A stretch of 42,883 nt of DNA, taken from positions 1 to 42,883 of the forward strand of contig NZ_JABZFL010000008.1 in the NCBI RefSeq assembly GCF_014237455.1, given 5' to 3'. Below the pieces are notes generated by a model that was not told the origin of the DNA, ran no database searches, and saw nothing but the letters and a program-made list of their open reading frames with translations. Position 1 is the stretch's first letter, and every line of letters begins with the position of its first letter. Shown in pieces: positions 1-8,803 of the stretch. The translations under genes were made by a program, and so were the position numbers. The stretch comes from Desulfobacula sp. GTDB taxonomy: Bacteria > Desulfobacterota > Desulfobacteria > Desulfobacterales > Desulfobacteraceae.

Positions 1-1109
1 CATCTCCATTCGCCATTTTTTATTTTATCGAACAAGTCTTTTCCACCAATCAAACCATGTTTAATTACTTCTGCCATTCCAAAAGAGAATTCTTCAGCAG
101 ATAAACTTTGGAGTGTAGCGATATCTGCAATAACCGCTTTAGGTTGTTTAAATGCACCAATCAAATTTTTACCTTGCGAAAGATTGATACCGGACTTCCC
201 GCCAATACTTGTATCCGCCATAGACAAGAGGCTTGTCGGGCATTGAACAAAATCCACGCCACGCATATAAATTGCTGCGACAAAACCTGCTAATCCGCTA
301 ATAGCTGAACCGCCGAGTGCGATAATAGTTGTACTACGATCAAATCCTTTTTTAACTAACTCTTCGCAAATGGATTCCACGGTGGTCAATGTTTTATATT
401 TTTGACCGGGATTGACTGAAATGATTGTATCAGTATGACCTAAACTTTTTGAATATAGTTTCCCTACATTGCTGTCAGTTATAACGGCAATCGGTCCTTT
501 AATGCCTGCTAATTGTGGGACGAATGGTAAAATACCACCGCCTACAATGTAATCATAATGTATGTCGGATGCTGTGATAGACAGCCGTAAATCTGGATTT
601 GCTCTAATTATACCAACCAAATTAGTAGTCACTTCATCGGGCGTCTTTGCTGATGTCCTCATCTGTGGGAACTTCCCATAACCCTCTTCACGTTGCTTTA
701 ACAGTTCTACAACCTGCTGCATGGGATTAGATGTTTCAAGTAAAGGGCGTTTTGCATGCTTGTCTTTTGATATACGATCGAAAATTTCTTCAGGTGTTGC
801 AGCTAAACAAAATACTTGTCCTTTAAGGTTCAAAATAGCTGCATTATCGGGATCTAACATCATCCTTCCTCCTGTCGAAATAACCAAACCTTCTTTGCCA
901 CTTAATTCTTTTGCCAGTTCAGATTCCATTTTTCGAAAAACAGCTTCACCTTTTTGTCGAAAAATATCTGCAACAGGCATTCCAGCTCGTTGGATAATTA
1001 GTTCATCTGTATCAACAAACTTATAGCCCAAATGTTTAGCAAGCAGTTTGCCAATAGTGGTTTTTCCAGTTGCCATGAATCCTGTTAGTATAATATTTGG
1101 TTCAATCAT
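1..1109 (-). CDS. aroKB: Fused shikimate kinase / 3-dehydroquinate synthase (partial, runs off the left edge)
   Basis: The reading frame is open from an ATG at 1109 to the window edge (369 codons plus two bases). Residues 1-170 look like shikimate kinase: Walker A GFMATGKTT at 10-18, DTD at 33-35, an STGG motif at 78-81 and RPLL at 121-124. From about residue 180 it becomes a 3-dehydroquinate synthase-like domain, with a PTSLLSMADTSIGGKSGIN segment (290-309), GKNLIGAF (313-320) and AEVIKHG (346-352) holding the expected metal/substrate Glu and Lys. The two activities are separate steps of the shikimate pathway in the cytoplasm; fused forms are known. An oddity is the NAD-binding loop, usually GGGxxGDxAGF, which reads GGSAISGLAGF (266-276), so the Asp is missing. 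An AAGGA ribosome-binding site lies about 12 bases upstream of the start. The C-terminus is outside the window. The fusion call is firm; full synthase activity is less certain. Confidence 0.85.
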   Translation of the reverse strand, partial: MIEPNIILTGFMATGKTTIGKLLAKHLGYKFVDTDELIIQRAGMPVADIFRQKGEAVFRKMESELAKELSGKEGLVISTGGRMMLDPDNAAILNLKGQVFCLAATPEEIFDRISKDKHAKRPLLETSNPMQQVVELLKQREEGYGKFPQMRTSAKTPDEVTTNLVGIIRANPDLRLSITASDIHYDYIVGGGILPFVPQLAGIKGPIAVITDSNVGKLYSKSLGHTDTIISVNPGQKYKTLTTVESICEELVKKGFDRSTTIIALGGSAISGLAGFVAAIYMRGVDFVQCPTSLLSMADTSIGGKSGINLSQGKNLIGAFKQPKAVIADIATLQSLSAEEFSFGMAEVIKHGLIGGKDLFDKIKNGEWR

Positions 1110-1422
1110 TGTTTTACTATTCCTTCAAAGCCCAATAATTTGGGTTGGACAAAAATATTTTTCAAATAATATTCTGTCTAAATAATGAACATTTATCAAT
1201 AATTTTATAAAAGCATATCCATGCTAAATTAGAGATATTTAGTTAAATATACCAGGGGTAATGTAGAGTCAAATAAAGAAATATTGTTGGATCTGATTTA
1301 GGAAGAGTGAATTTGACGAACACTAATCTAGAACAATCAAATTTTATGATATTAACTTACATTCGCAGCACTCATACCAAACAAAAATTATGGACCCCCA
1401 TATATGGTATATACGTCAAGTT
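1110..1422. other. AT-rich intergenic region between aroKB and the hyf-like operon
   Basis: This is about 310 bases with no convincing coding sequence. It holds the upstream region of aroKB (transcribed leftwards) and the downstream end of the hyf-like operon. A small inverted repeat, CCCAA-TAAT-TTGGG, lies just upstream of aroKB near 1132-1145. A weak sigma-70-like arrangement (TAGACA, 17-base spacer, TATTTT, minus strand, about 1150-1180) is possible but unproven. No clear terminator with a T-tract is visible after the operon. Confidence 0.4.
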
Positions 1423-2166
1423 TTATTTAAAAAATGTCAACAATGCATGGAGATTCGTCAGAGGATGTGGAGGGCAACCGGGTATAAACAGATCCACCGG
1501 CAAAATGGTGTCCAGACCTTCAGTTATTTCAGGGCTTCCGGTAAAAGGACCACCTGTTATGGTGCAGCTTCCCACAGCAATGACAACTTTGGGTTCAGCA
1601 ATTGCTTCGTATGTCGTCAATAATGCCGTTTTCATATTTCTGGATACAGGTCCTGTCACAACAATGCCATCGGCATGTCGGGGGGATGCAACAAAATTGA
1701 TACCAAATCGTGCCAGGTCAAAAAATGGGGTTGCCAAAACGTTTAAATCAGCTTCGCAGGCATTACAGCCGGCTGCTGATACCTGCCTGAGCTGTAAAGA
1801 CCGGCCGAATAGTTTTTTAAAGTGCTGTTTTGAATGTTCGGCAAGAGAGGGAAGATCACCATCGGTCAACAGGTGTTCTTTTTTGGAAGTGGAAATTTCA
1901 AAATCATCTGTAAAAATAACAAAGGCCCCTTTGGAAATTCGTTCACATGTTCCGCAGAATACACACCGGCCCATATCAATTTTTTTTAAGTCAATATCAA
2001 TGGCATCCTGTGGGCATGCCTTTGCACACGCTTCTACTATATCAGATGAAACATCTTTTTGGATAATTGGTTTCCCTCGATAACGAGCAAATACAGCAGG
2101 TTTTTCTTTAGGGTAGCCACATGTTCTGCAACCCTGTTCAAATCTATTTTTAAGTGTGTTGAGCAT
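1423..2166 (-). CDS. hyfI: Hyf/Ehr-type complex small subunit: ferredoxin domain fused to NuoB-like subunit
   Basis: This 247-residue protein has two parts. Residues 1-80 are ferredoxin-like: C51-P together with C68xxC71xxC74 can hold one [4Fe-4S] cluster. The first motif of a normal two-cluster ferredoxin is reduced to C47 and C51, and the last Cys of the second motif is replaced by S78; an extra C13xxC16 pair is present. Residues about 125-247 are NuoB/HycG-like with C134xxC137, C201 and C231-PP, the expected four ligands of the proximal (N2-like) cluster. In E. coli Hyf and Hyc systems the ferredoxin is a separate protein (HyfH/HycF) and HycG begins with the NuoB domain, so this looks like a HyfH-HyfI fusion. 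It is the last gene of the six-gene operon and would pass electrons between a soluble donor or acceptor and the large subunit on the cytoplasmic side. Confidence 0.88.
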   Translation of the reverse strand: MLNTLKNRFEQGCRTCGYPKEKPAVFARYRGKPIIQKDVSSDIVEACAKACPQDAIDIDLKKIDMGRCVFCGTCERISKGAFVIFTDDFEISTSKKEHLLTDGDLPSLAEHSKQHFKKLFGRSLQLRQVSAAGCNACEADLNVLATPFFDLARFGINFVASPRHADGIVVTGPVSRNMKTALLTTYEAIAEPKVVIAVGSCTITGGPFTGSPEITEGLDTILPVDLFIPGCPPHPLTNLHALLTFFK

Positions 2167-2201
2167 TTAAAACTCTCTTTATAATTTTCTATATTTTATG
2201 A

Positions 2202-3710
2202 TCAAAGATCAAATCCACAATAAGAAAGATTAAAACTTTTGTTATTCAAAGGAAAATCCGATATGCCTGTATCCCGCAAAGACATTGCAAGACCGTTCCA
2301 GTTATGAAAAGAAGGATCCTTGACTTTGTACCGAAGTATTTTCCCCCTATTATCTGTCAAAATTGCATGGGATACTTCCCCTCGCCATGCCTCATTAACG
2401 GTTACCACAAAAGAAGACGGCGGCAGGTTAAAATTGCTGTCATCCACACACTGTGTTTCAACCGGTGAATAAATCAAGGATTGAATGATATGAATTGATT
2501 GCAGTATTTCGTCATATCTAACTCTTGCGCGGTCATATACATCGCCTGTGGGTTTTTTATTTTCAGGAATATCTATCTGACTATAATGTTCAGTAGGAAA
2601 GCTGCGCCTAACATCATAGGGAATGCCGCTTGCACGCCCTGCCGGTCCTACCAGGCCTAATTTTTCAGCATCGTATGTACTTACGATACCGCAGTCTTCG
2701 AAACGGGCCCTTACAGTTGAAGCGGAAAAAAGAAGGTCAAGAACATGTTCCACCTGGGGTTTTAATTCTTTGAGCCGTTCAGCAAGGGTTTCTCGAATAT
2801 CATCGGCCAGTGAAAACCGGACTCCTCCGGGTCGTACCAATCCTTTTCCAAACCTGTTCCCACAGAGAAGAAGTGCAAGGTTTAAAAAATCTCCCCTGAT
2901 ACGTCCAAAATAATTGGCTGGCGGCAAAAAAGCCACATCACCACTTAACGCTCCAAGATCACCAATATGATTGGCAAGCCGTTCCAGTTCCAAAGCTATG
3001 GATCTGATCATTTGAGCACCCTTATCCGGTGTTACCGATGTGAGTGCCTCAACCGCCTGTGCCATACACAGGCTGTGGCCAATGGTGGTATCCCCTGCAA
3101 TATTTTCAGCAAGAATGGGTAACCTTTTTGCTTGAACGTTTAAAAAAAGATTTTCTATGGCCCTGTGCTGATATCCTAGCTGTATTTCCAGGTGAAGTAC
3201 GCGTTCACCAATGCAGTTAAACCTGAAATGACCGGGTTCTATAACGCCGGCATGAACAGGTCCTACAGCAACTTCATGAATCTCATCACCGTCTACCTGG
3301 TAATAATTATAATTACCGGGAATATCTTCTTTATAATCGTTACCGAAAACATCTGGAACATCACGGCAGTTAGCGTGATACCTGACCATCTTCAGCCAGG
3401 GATGACCCTCGGGCCGCATACCGAATTGTTCAGCAATTTCCCTTTCAAACATGTGAAAAGGCTCACATGCTTTACTTAAAGCAGGATAAGAATCCGGAGC
3501 ATCACAGCCGGCAACAAAAAGTTTATCGGTTCTCAATACTGCCATGAATTTAATGTCATTGTCATCCTCATAGGCAAAAAACTGAACGACCTTTCCACCA
3601 TCTTCCACAACGAGAAGAGCTGTCTTGCTGAACTCATCAAAGGAAAGATGAGGGATTTTTTCCCGTGCTATTTTCTCACCATTTGAAATTTCTAAAAAAG
3701 CGTTAGTCAT
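2202..3710 (-). CDS. hyfG: Hyf/Ehr-type large subunit (NuoC-NuoD fusion) lacking NiFe ligands
   Basis: This 502-residue protein is a NuoC-like domain (about 1-120) fused to a NuoD/HycE-like large subunit (about 140-502). The conserved stretch GPVHAGVIEPGHFRF (150-164) marks the family. In true hydrogenases the first metal motif is RxCGxC; here the matching segment, NIAGDTTIGHS (203-213), has Ala205 and Thr208 where the cysteines should be. The second motif (DPCxxC) is replaced by the final residues SFNLSYCGFDL (492-502). The protein therefore cannot bind a NiFe centre in the usual way and fits the 'energy-converting hydrogenase related' (Ehr) class, whose substrate is unknown. The start is clear: GGAGGA lies 8 bases upstream, and the ATG overlaps the stop of the preceding gene by 4 bases (translational coupling). 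The homology call is firm; the symbol indicates family only. Confidence 0.9.
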   Translation of the reverse strand: MTNAFLEISNGEKIAREKIPHLSFDEFSKTALLVVEDGGKVVQFFAYEDDNDIKFMAVLRTDKLFVAGCDAPDSYPALSKACEPFHMFEREIAEQFGMRPEGHPWLKMVRYHANCRDVPDVFGNDYKEDIPGNYNYYQVDGDEIHEVAVGPVHAGVIEPGHFRFNCIGERVLHLEIQLGYQHRAIENLFLNVQAKRLPILAENIAGDTTIGHSLCMAQAVEALTSVTPDKGAQMIRSIALELERLANHIGDLGALSGDVAFLPPANYFGRIRGDFLNLALLLCGNRFGKGLVRPGGVRFSLADDIRETLAERLKELKPQVEHVLDLLFSASTVRARFEDCGIVSTYDAEKLGLVGPAGRASGIPYDVRRSFPTEHYSQIDIPENKKPTGDVYDRARVRYDEILQSIHIIQSLIYSPVETQCVDDSNFNLPPSSFVVTVNEAWRGEVSHAILTDNRGKILRYKVKDPSFHNWNGLAMSLRDTGISDFPLNNKSFNLSYCGFDL

Positions 3711-5146
3711 TTAAGTCCTCCGCCCAGGGCAGTCACTGCATCAATAATTGTTTGATATAATGTATCCGGCATATAAAAGCATAATACCAGAGATGTTAAG
3801 AGCAATATATATTGTGGCCAGACCATACTATCTCTTTCTTTTAAACCCATTGTTTTCTTTGAATCGCCTTTATTGAAATCATCGAAGGAAATTTTCATTA
3901 CCTGGTTGGCAAAACCGGCAAAAATGACACAAAGGGTAACAATAAAAATACCAGCTGCCACATAATGACCGGTTCTGAATGCACCGACAATAATAAACAG
4001 TTCTCCGATAAAAATTCCAAAAGGAGGAAATCCTGAAATACCGACAAAACCACCAAAAAAAGCAACAAAAGTTTTGGGCATGCGCTTTACCATATCCCCT
4101 GTGTTTTCAATAAACCTGTTCCCATACCCCAGCAAAATATTTCCTGATGACAAAAACAAAGAAGATTTGATCAGGCTGTGGTGAATCATGCATATGATGG
4201 CGCCATAGACACCAATACCGCCGATGCCAGTTCCAAAGGCAATGATTCCCATGTTCTCTATACTTGAATAAGCCAGCATTCTTTTATATTCGTTTTGTTT
4301 GAGAATAAATGTGGCAGCCGCCAGAATAGACATCAGACCAAAAACAATAAGAATCGTTCCGGAAAAATCATTGAGTCCTGCTGCATGCATAATTTTATTG
4401 GTCTTAAAAATACCCAGATATGCACAGTTTAAGAGCACCCCGGATAATAATGCAGAGGCTGGGCTTGGGGCTTCGCTATGGGCGTCCGGAAGCCAGGTGT
4501 GCATGGGGGCTAAGCCCATCTTTGTCCCATATCCCACCAGTATGAAGATGAATCCAGCTTTGAGCCACATGGGATCAAGCTGTCCTGCAACCATTGTAAG
4601 CGCTGAAAAAGAGAGCGGTGCATCAACGTTACCAATGTCCATTGCCAGAGTAATAAATACTGACCCTAAGAGTGCCATTGCAATGCCAACCGAGCATATG
4701 AGCACATATTTCCAGGTGGCTTCAAGGGATGCGGATGTTCTGTGGGTATAAATCAGCGGTGCACTGGCAAGGGTTGTGGCTTCAATAGCAATCCACATTA
4801 CCATGATATGATCGGATAGTGTTACCATTGTCATGGTGGATAAAAACAGGATCATGGATCCTGTAAAAATATTTTCTTTTTGTATATCACTTTCTTTCAG
4901 ATAGGCAACCGTATAGATGGAAATCAAAAAAAACAGCAATGAAATTACTAAAAGCGATAATAACCCTTCTGGTGTCACGGCAAAATAATTTTCAAAAATT
5001 GCTTCCGGTCTATTTTTCCAGAGAAGGAGTGAAAGAAAAAGATGGATGGCTCCAGTGCCTACTAAAAGTTGACGGCTGATCGCTTTTGGAAGGAAAAAAG
5101 CAATGATACCGGTTATAAAAGGCGTCAGAAAAATAATTTCTACCAT
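3707..5146 (-). CDS. hyfF: Hyf-type antiporter-like membrane subunit (NuoN/NuoM-like)
   Basis: This 479-residue polytopic membrane protein belongs to the Mrp/complex I antiporter-like family. The core proton-channel region is recognisable: MWIAIEATTLASAPLI (about 117-132) carries the conserved Glu, and the later segments GTKMGLAPMHTWLPDAHSEA and AYSSIENMGIIAFG are signature stretches of NuoL/M/N-like subunits. It would translocate H+ or Na+ across the cytoplasmic membrane, coupled to redox at the peripheral arm. It is slightly shorter than E. coli HyfF. It sits between the HyfE-like and large-subunit genes, with a 10-base gap before it and a 4-base overlap after it, so co-expression is expected. 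Which of the HyfF or HyfD roles it fills cannot be settled by eye. Confidence 0.85.
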   Translation of the reverse strand: MVEIIFLTPFITGIIAFFLPKAISRQLLVGTGAIHLFLSLLLWKNRPEAIFENYFAVTPEGLLSLLVISLLFFLISIYTVAYLKESDIQKENIFTGSMILFLSTMTMVTLSDHIMVMWIAIEATTLASAPLIYTHRTSASLEATWKYVLICSVGIAMALLGSVFITLAMDIGNVDAPLSFSALTMVAGQLDPMWLKAGFIFILVGYGTKMGLAPMHTWLPDAHSEAPSPASALLSGVLLNCAYLGIFKTNKIMHAAGLNDFSGTILIVFGLMSILAAATFILKQNEYKRMLAYSSIENMGIIAFGTGIGGIGVYGAIICMIHHSLIKSSLFLSSGNILLGYGNRFIENTGDMVKRMPKTFVAFFGGFVGISGFPPFGIFIGELFIIVGAFRTGHYVAAGIFIVTLCVIFAGFANQVMKISFDDFNKGDSKKTMGLKERDSMVWPQYILLLTSLVLCFYMPDTLYQTIIDAVTALGGGLK

Positions 5147-5156
5147 GAAATAATAC

Positions 5157-5801
5157 CTATTCCTTTAAAGTTCTTAAGTGAGCCGTATCAACGTCATCAA
5201 ACGTTCGTTTGATATTTTGAAGTATAATGGCCATTATCATAACCCCGGCAAGCACATCCAGCAAAATTCCGAATTCAACAATATGGCGGGCTCGAATAGA
5301 AATGGTTGTTCCCACGAGATAAATACCATTTTCCATCATGATGTAACCCAATACCATGGCAATGGCATTTCTTCTTGCCATTAAAAGAAACATTCCTGCA
5401 ACCAGAAGCGCTATGGCGGTAGGAAATAAAAGCTTATAGTCACTGATGGACGGGATATTCAACTGCCTGCTGATATAAGTTGCAGCAACGATCAATCCAA
5501 GGCCGCAAAGCATGGAAGCATGATATCCAACAATGGGTTCTACTTCTCTTTTAATGGCCACCTTTTTTATGGCTATGAAAATACTCATTGGAATAATAAT
5601 GCCTCGGATTAATAATGTTCCAAAGGTGAAAAAGATTCCACCGGTATTCATATCGTGACCAATAAAAAAAGGAACCATAGAGACGACTATTCCTTGAAAC
5701 GCAAGTACTTTTATAAGCCCGGGCAGTCGGCTGGACCCAAAAGAAAATAAAACAGATAGCAGTACAAGTGACAAGATTGTATCAACCGGATGTAGTATCA
5801 T
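5157..5801 (-). CDS. hyfE: Hyf-type membrane subunit (HyfE-like, NuoK-related)
   Basis: This 214-residue, highly hydrophobic protein has about six membrane segments. Length and position match HyfE (about 216 residues in E. coli). The C-terminal half, around MLLARRNAIAMVLGYIMMENGIYLVG, resembles NuoK/MnhC, including a Glu within a membrane helix, a residue type used in the proton path. Its start codon overlaps the stop of the HyfC-like gene (TAATG), indicating translational coupling. It is likely part of the membrane ion-translocating arm of the complex. No sign of truncation was seen. Confidence 0.83.
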   Translation of the reverse strand: MILHPVDTILSLVLLSVLFSFGSSRLPGLIKVLAFQGIVVSMVPFFIGHDMNTGGIFFTFGTLLIRGIIIPMSIFIAIKKVAIKREVEPIVGYHASMLCGLGLIVAATYISRQLNIPSISDYKLLFPTAIALLVAGMFLLMARRNAIAMVLGYIMMENGIYLVGTTISIRARHIVEFGILLDVLAGVMIMAIILQNIKRTFDDVDTAHLRTLKE

Positions 5802-6718
5802 TAGATAAACTCCAAAGTGATGATGGTTGCAAAAAAAGCTAAGGCAAATGATGTCAGGACAAATTGCGGCACTTTATCCATTCTGTAGCGGGCGATGACG
5901 GATTCCGTAACGCCGACAGTCACATATACGATGATAAGTCCTATAATAAATACAAAATATCCAATGGCAGAAAATCCGAAATCAAAGGGTAAAATCAGCC
6001 TTGAAACTATGGTTGAATAGAAAAAAAGCTTACAGAATGACCCCAGTTCTATGAGTCCAAAATCAGGACCGCTGTGATCTAAAACCATGACTTCATGAAT
6101 CATAGTCAGCTCCAGATGTGTGGCAGGATCATCAACAGGAACCCTTGAATTTTCCGTCAATAGAATAATGAAAAGGGAAATCACTATAAATAGTAAAGGG
6201 GCACCGGCCAAATTCCATAGCACAATGGTATTGTCCCCTGTGAAATAAGCCGATAGCTGCAACTGCCCGGTCAACCGATAGAAAAAAATTAAAATCATGA
6301 ACATGGCCGCTTCACAGATAATCGGAAAATAAGCTTCTCTTGCAGCCCCCATGCCTTCAAAAGGAGACGCTGTATCCATGGCTGCTGCAATCGTAAAGAA
6401 CCGGCCAAGTCCCATTAAATATAAAATTAAAATAACATCTCCATTAAAGGAAAAAATCGGGTTGTGTCCTGCAATGGGCAAAAACATGAGCACAGTGATG
6501 GCAGAAGCAAATGAAATAATGGGTCCTAGTTTAAAAACAACGGTAGTACTGGTACTATAAACAGATCCCTTCTTAAAAAGCTTGATCAGAGTGTAATAAT
6601 TAATCAGCAGGGGTGAGCCGATTCTTCCTCCGAAAAAAGCCTTTACTTTAAACATAATGGCTGAAAAAAAAGGCGCTGTTAAAATTGCAAGAAGCCAAAG
6701 AATAATGGATTCAATCAT
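5801..6718 (-). CDS. hyfC: Hyf-type membrane anchor subunit (NuoH/HycD-like)
   Basis: This 305-residue membrane protein of the NuoH/HyfC/HycD family connects the peripheral redox arm to the ion-pumping subunits. Recognisable family stretches are KAFFGGRIGSPLLINYYTLIKLFKKG (about 27-52, a cytoplasmic loop facing the peripheral arm), the segment with ASPFEGMGAAREAYF, and ENSRVPVDDPATHLELTMIHE in the C-terminal half, rich in the acidic residues typical of this loop. Length matches E. coli HyfC (about 315). A GGGAAAA stretch lies upstream of the ATG. It follows the HyfB-like gene after a 22-base gap and overlaps the HyfE-like gene by one base. Confidence 0.9.
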   Translation of the reverse strand: MIESIILWLLAILTAPFFSAIMFKVKAFFGGRIGSPLLINYYTLIKLFKKGSVYSTSTTVVFKLGPIISFASAITVLMFLPIAGHNPIFSFNGDVILILYLMGLGRFFTIAAAMDTASPFEGMGAAREAYFPIICEAAMFMILIFFYRLTGQLQLSAYFTGDNTIVLWNLAGAPLLFIVISLFIILLTENSRVPVDDPATHLELTMIHEVMVLDHSGPDFGLIELGSFCKLFFYSTIVSRLILPFDFGFSAIGYFVFIIGLIIVYVTVGVTESVIARYRMDKVPQFVLTSFALAFFATIITLEFI

Positions 6719-6740
6719 AAAATTTTCCCATTTATTTATT

Positions 6741-8699
6741 TTATATAAAAAACAACAACAATATTATAGCCAGTAAAATATAACCAATATAAAGATGAAT
6801 ATCACCATGCTGAATCCATCTTAATTTATCGAAGAGAAACAACACCGGATTAACAATGACCCCTTTCATATTAAATTCTGCAATATCATTTACATGGCTT
6901 TTGTAATATGTCTTTAAAGGAAACCGTCCTTTAATTTTTGGATGATTTTCTTCTAATGGTGCAGCAGGCCTGAAAAAATCAAGAATAAAAGACGCATATG
7001 AAGACCCGGTATACTGCATTTTAACAGTCGGCTGTGTAAAACCACATCCCCAGGTTCCGGACTTTGTAATGGTTTTGCCCCTGTAAAAGAACCATCGAAT
7101 TGCAATGACAAACAAACAAGAAACAAGAAAAATAACTGCTGCCAGTGTGATATTTGCCGTCATCTGCTCAAACGGCTCAAGGGAAACATGGCCGTATCCC
7201 AGCCCCAGGGCGGATACGGCTTTAAGCGGCAGGTGAATAATCATCTTTGGAAACAACCCTATCAAAACGCAGGCAATTGCAAGAATCGACATGGATAAAA
7301 GCATGGTTGAACCTTTTTCATCTACATTAACCGCTGCTTTTGTCCTGGGTTCACCTTGAAAGGCAACACCGATTACCTTTGTAAAGCATGCCAGTGCCAA
7401 CCCACCAATCACAGCAAGACCGACAATTGCAAAACAACTCATAACAAAGGCTGAAGTATCAAGAGAAACCCCTTTAAATCCACCAATATATATAAAAAAT
7501 TCCCCTACAAATCCATTAAAGGGCGGAAGTCCACAAATGGCAAGAGAACCGATAATAACAGCACCTCCAGTAATTTTCATATTTTTTAATAATCCACCCA
7601 GAGCATCAATAGAGCGGGTTCCGGTTTTATGAAGAACCATTCCAGCTCCCATAAACAGAAGTGACTTGAAAATGGAATGGTTAAGAATGTGAAGAAATCC
7701 GCCTGTAAATCCAAGAACCGCCATCAGCTGATTCCCGGATGAAACACCAATCATCCCAATGCCTAATCCGATTAAAATAATACCAATATTTTCAACACTG
7801 GAATAGGCCAGTAACCGTTTGAAATCTTGTTGTCCCAATGCATAGACAATCCCAAGGATACCTGAAATAACGCCGGCAACAAGAACAATATTCCCGAAAA
7901 GAGGCGTATGAAAGTTCAAAAGTGTATAGATTTTTACAATACCATAGATACCGGTTTTAATCATAACACCGGACATGACAGCGGAAATATGACTGGGAGC
8001 CGCAGGATGGGCATGGGGCAACCAGACATGAAAGGGGAATACACCTGCTTTAGAACCAAAACCAATAAAAGAAAAAATAAATACCAAAATTTTTGCAGCT
8101 TGGGGAATGGAATCCACAGCTCCAAATCCAAAACTGCCGGTATAACCGTAAATAATCCCAAATGCTGCAAATATGAACATGGCTCCTACATGGGAAAAAA
8201 TAAAATAGAGGTACCCTGCTTTTCTGTTTTCAGAAGATTCATAATTGTAAATGACCAGAAAGAAAGATGACAAAGACATGATTTCCCAGGAAAGCATGAA
8301 TGTAATGATATTTGCTGCGGTTACAACCAAAGCCATGGAGGCAATCAAAATACTGAAGAAAAAATAGTGGACAGCCGTTCTCACGGCGTCTACTGACTGA
8401 TCCATGTAATGAAAACTGTAGATAGCGGCAAGGAGGCAAACAGCAAAAATGGCCACTAGAAAAAATGCGGGAAGTCCATCAATTTGAAAGGCCAGTGAAA
8501 GAATATTCAGATATTTAAAAGACACTGCCTCACTGCCGGAGTGCAAAAGTTTCGTTACAGCATCCATTAATCCCAAAAAACAACCGGCACTTAACGAAAA
8601 AACCGCAACAATTTTCATTAATTTAAATTGCCGTGCTAAAACAAGGGATAAAAAGCCTCCTACTAGAATTATCAGTATTGATACAAAAAATTGATTCAT
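6741..8699 (-). CDS. hyfB: Hyf-type large antiporter-like membrane subunit (NuoL-like)
   Basis: This 652-residue polytopic protein is the first gene of the operon and matches HyfB (about 670 residues). The antiporter-like core is clear: LSWEIMSLSSFFLVIYNYE with its conserved Glu, GFGSKAGVFPFHVWLPHAHPAAPSHISAVMSG, and AYSSVENIGIILIGLGIGM. A further C-terminal stretch has additional membrane helices; GTWGCGFTQPTVKMQYTGSSYA resembles the C-terminal region of HyfB/HycC proteins. It would be one of two ion-translocating channels in this complex, with the HyfF-like protein. AGGAG lies 5 bases upstream of the ATG, supporting the start. Confidence 0.9.
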   Translation of the reverse strand: MNQFFVSILIILVGGFLSLVLARQFKLMKIVAVFSLSAGCFLGLMDAVTKLLHSGSEAVSFKYLNILSLAFQIDGLPAFFLVAIFAVCLLAAIYSFHYMDQSVDAVRTAVHYFFFSILIASMALVVTAANIITFMLSWEIMSLSSFFLVIYNYESSENRKAGYLYFIFSHVGAMFIFAAFGIIYGYTGSFGFGAVDSIPQAAKILVFIFSFIGFGSKAGVFPFHVWLPHAHPAAPSHISAVMSGVMIKTGIYGIVKIYTLLNFHTPLFGNIVLVAGVISGILGIVYALGQQDFKRLLAYSSVENIGIILIGLGIGMIGVSSGNQLMAVLGFTGGFLHILNHSIFKSLLFMGAGMVLHKTGTRSIDALGGLLKNMKITGGAVIIGSLAICGLPPFNGFVGEFFIYIGGFKGVSLDTSAFVMSCFAIVGLAVIGGLALACFTKVIGVAFQGEPRTKAAVNVDEKGSTMLLSMSILAIACVLIGLFPKMIIHLPLKAVSALGLGYGHVSLEPFEQMTANITLAAVIFLVSCLFVIAIRWFFYRGKTITKSGTWGCGFTQPTVKMQYTGSSYASFILDFFRPAAPLEENHPKIKGRFPLKTYYKSHVNDIAEFNMKGVIVNPVLFLFDKLRWIQHGDIHLYIGYILLAIILLLFFI

Positions 8700-8803
8700 A
8701 AACTCCTCATTCTTTGTTTATTTCCATATTTTTTTTGCGGGTAAAGTCTGTTTTTACTAAAAATTTATTTTTTGTCAAGAAAATATTTCTGGTGAGAATA
8801 TTC

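Noticed and set aside
1307-2083. Long plus-strand open frame of 258 codons
   Set aside because: It is the opposite-strand shadow of the hyfI-like gene, whose cysteine motifs and operon position are clear.
8735-8800. Possible regulatory dyad GTAAA-N7-TTTAC and a TTGACA hexamer before the hyfB-like gene
   Set aside because: The dyad arms are short and inverted relative to the shared element, CTGAC is missing, and no proper -10 or -12 element was found.
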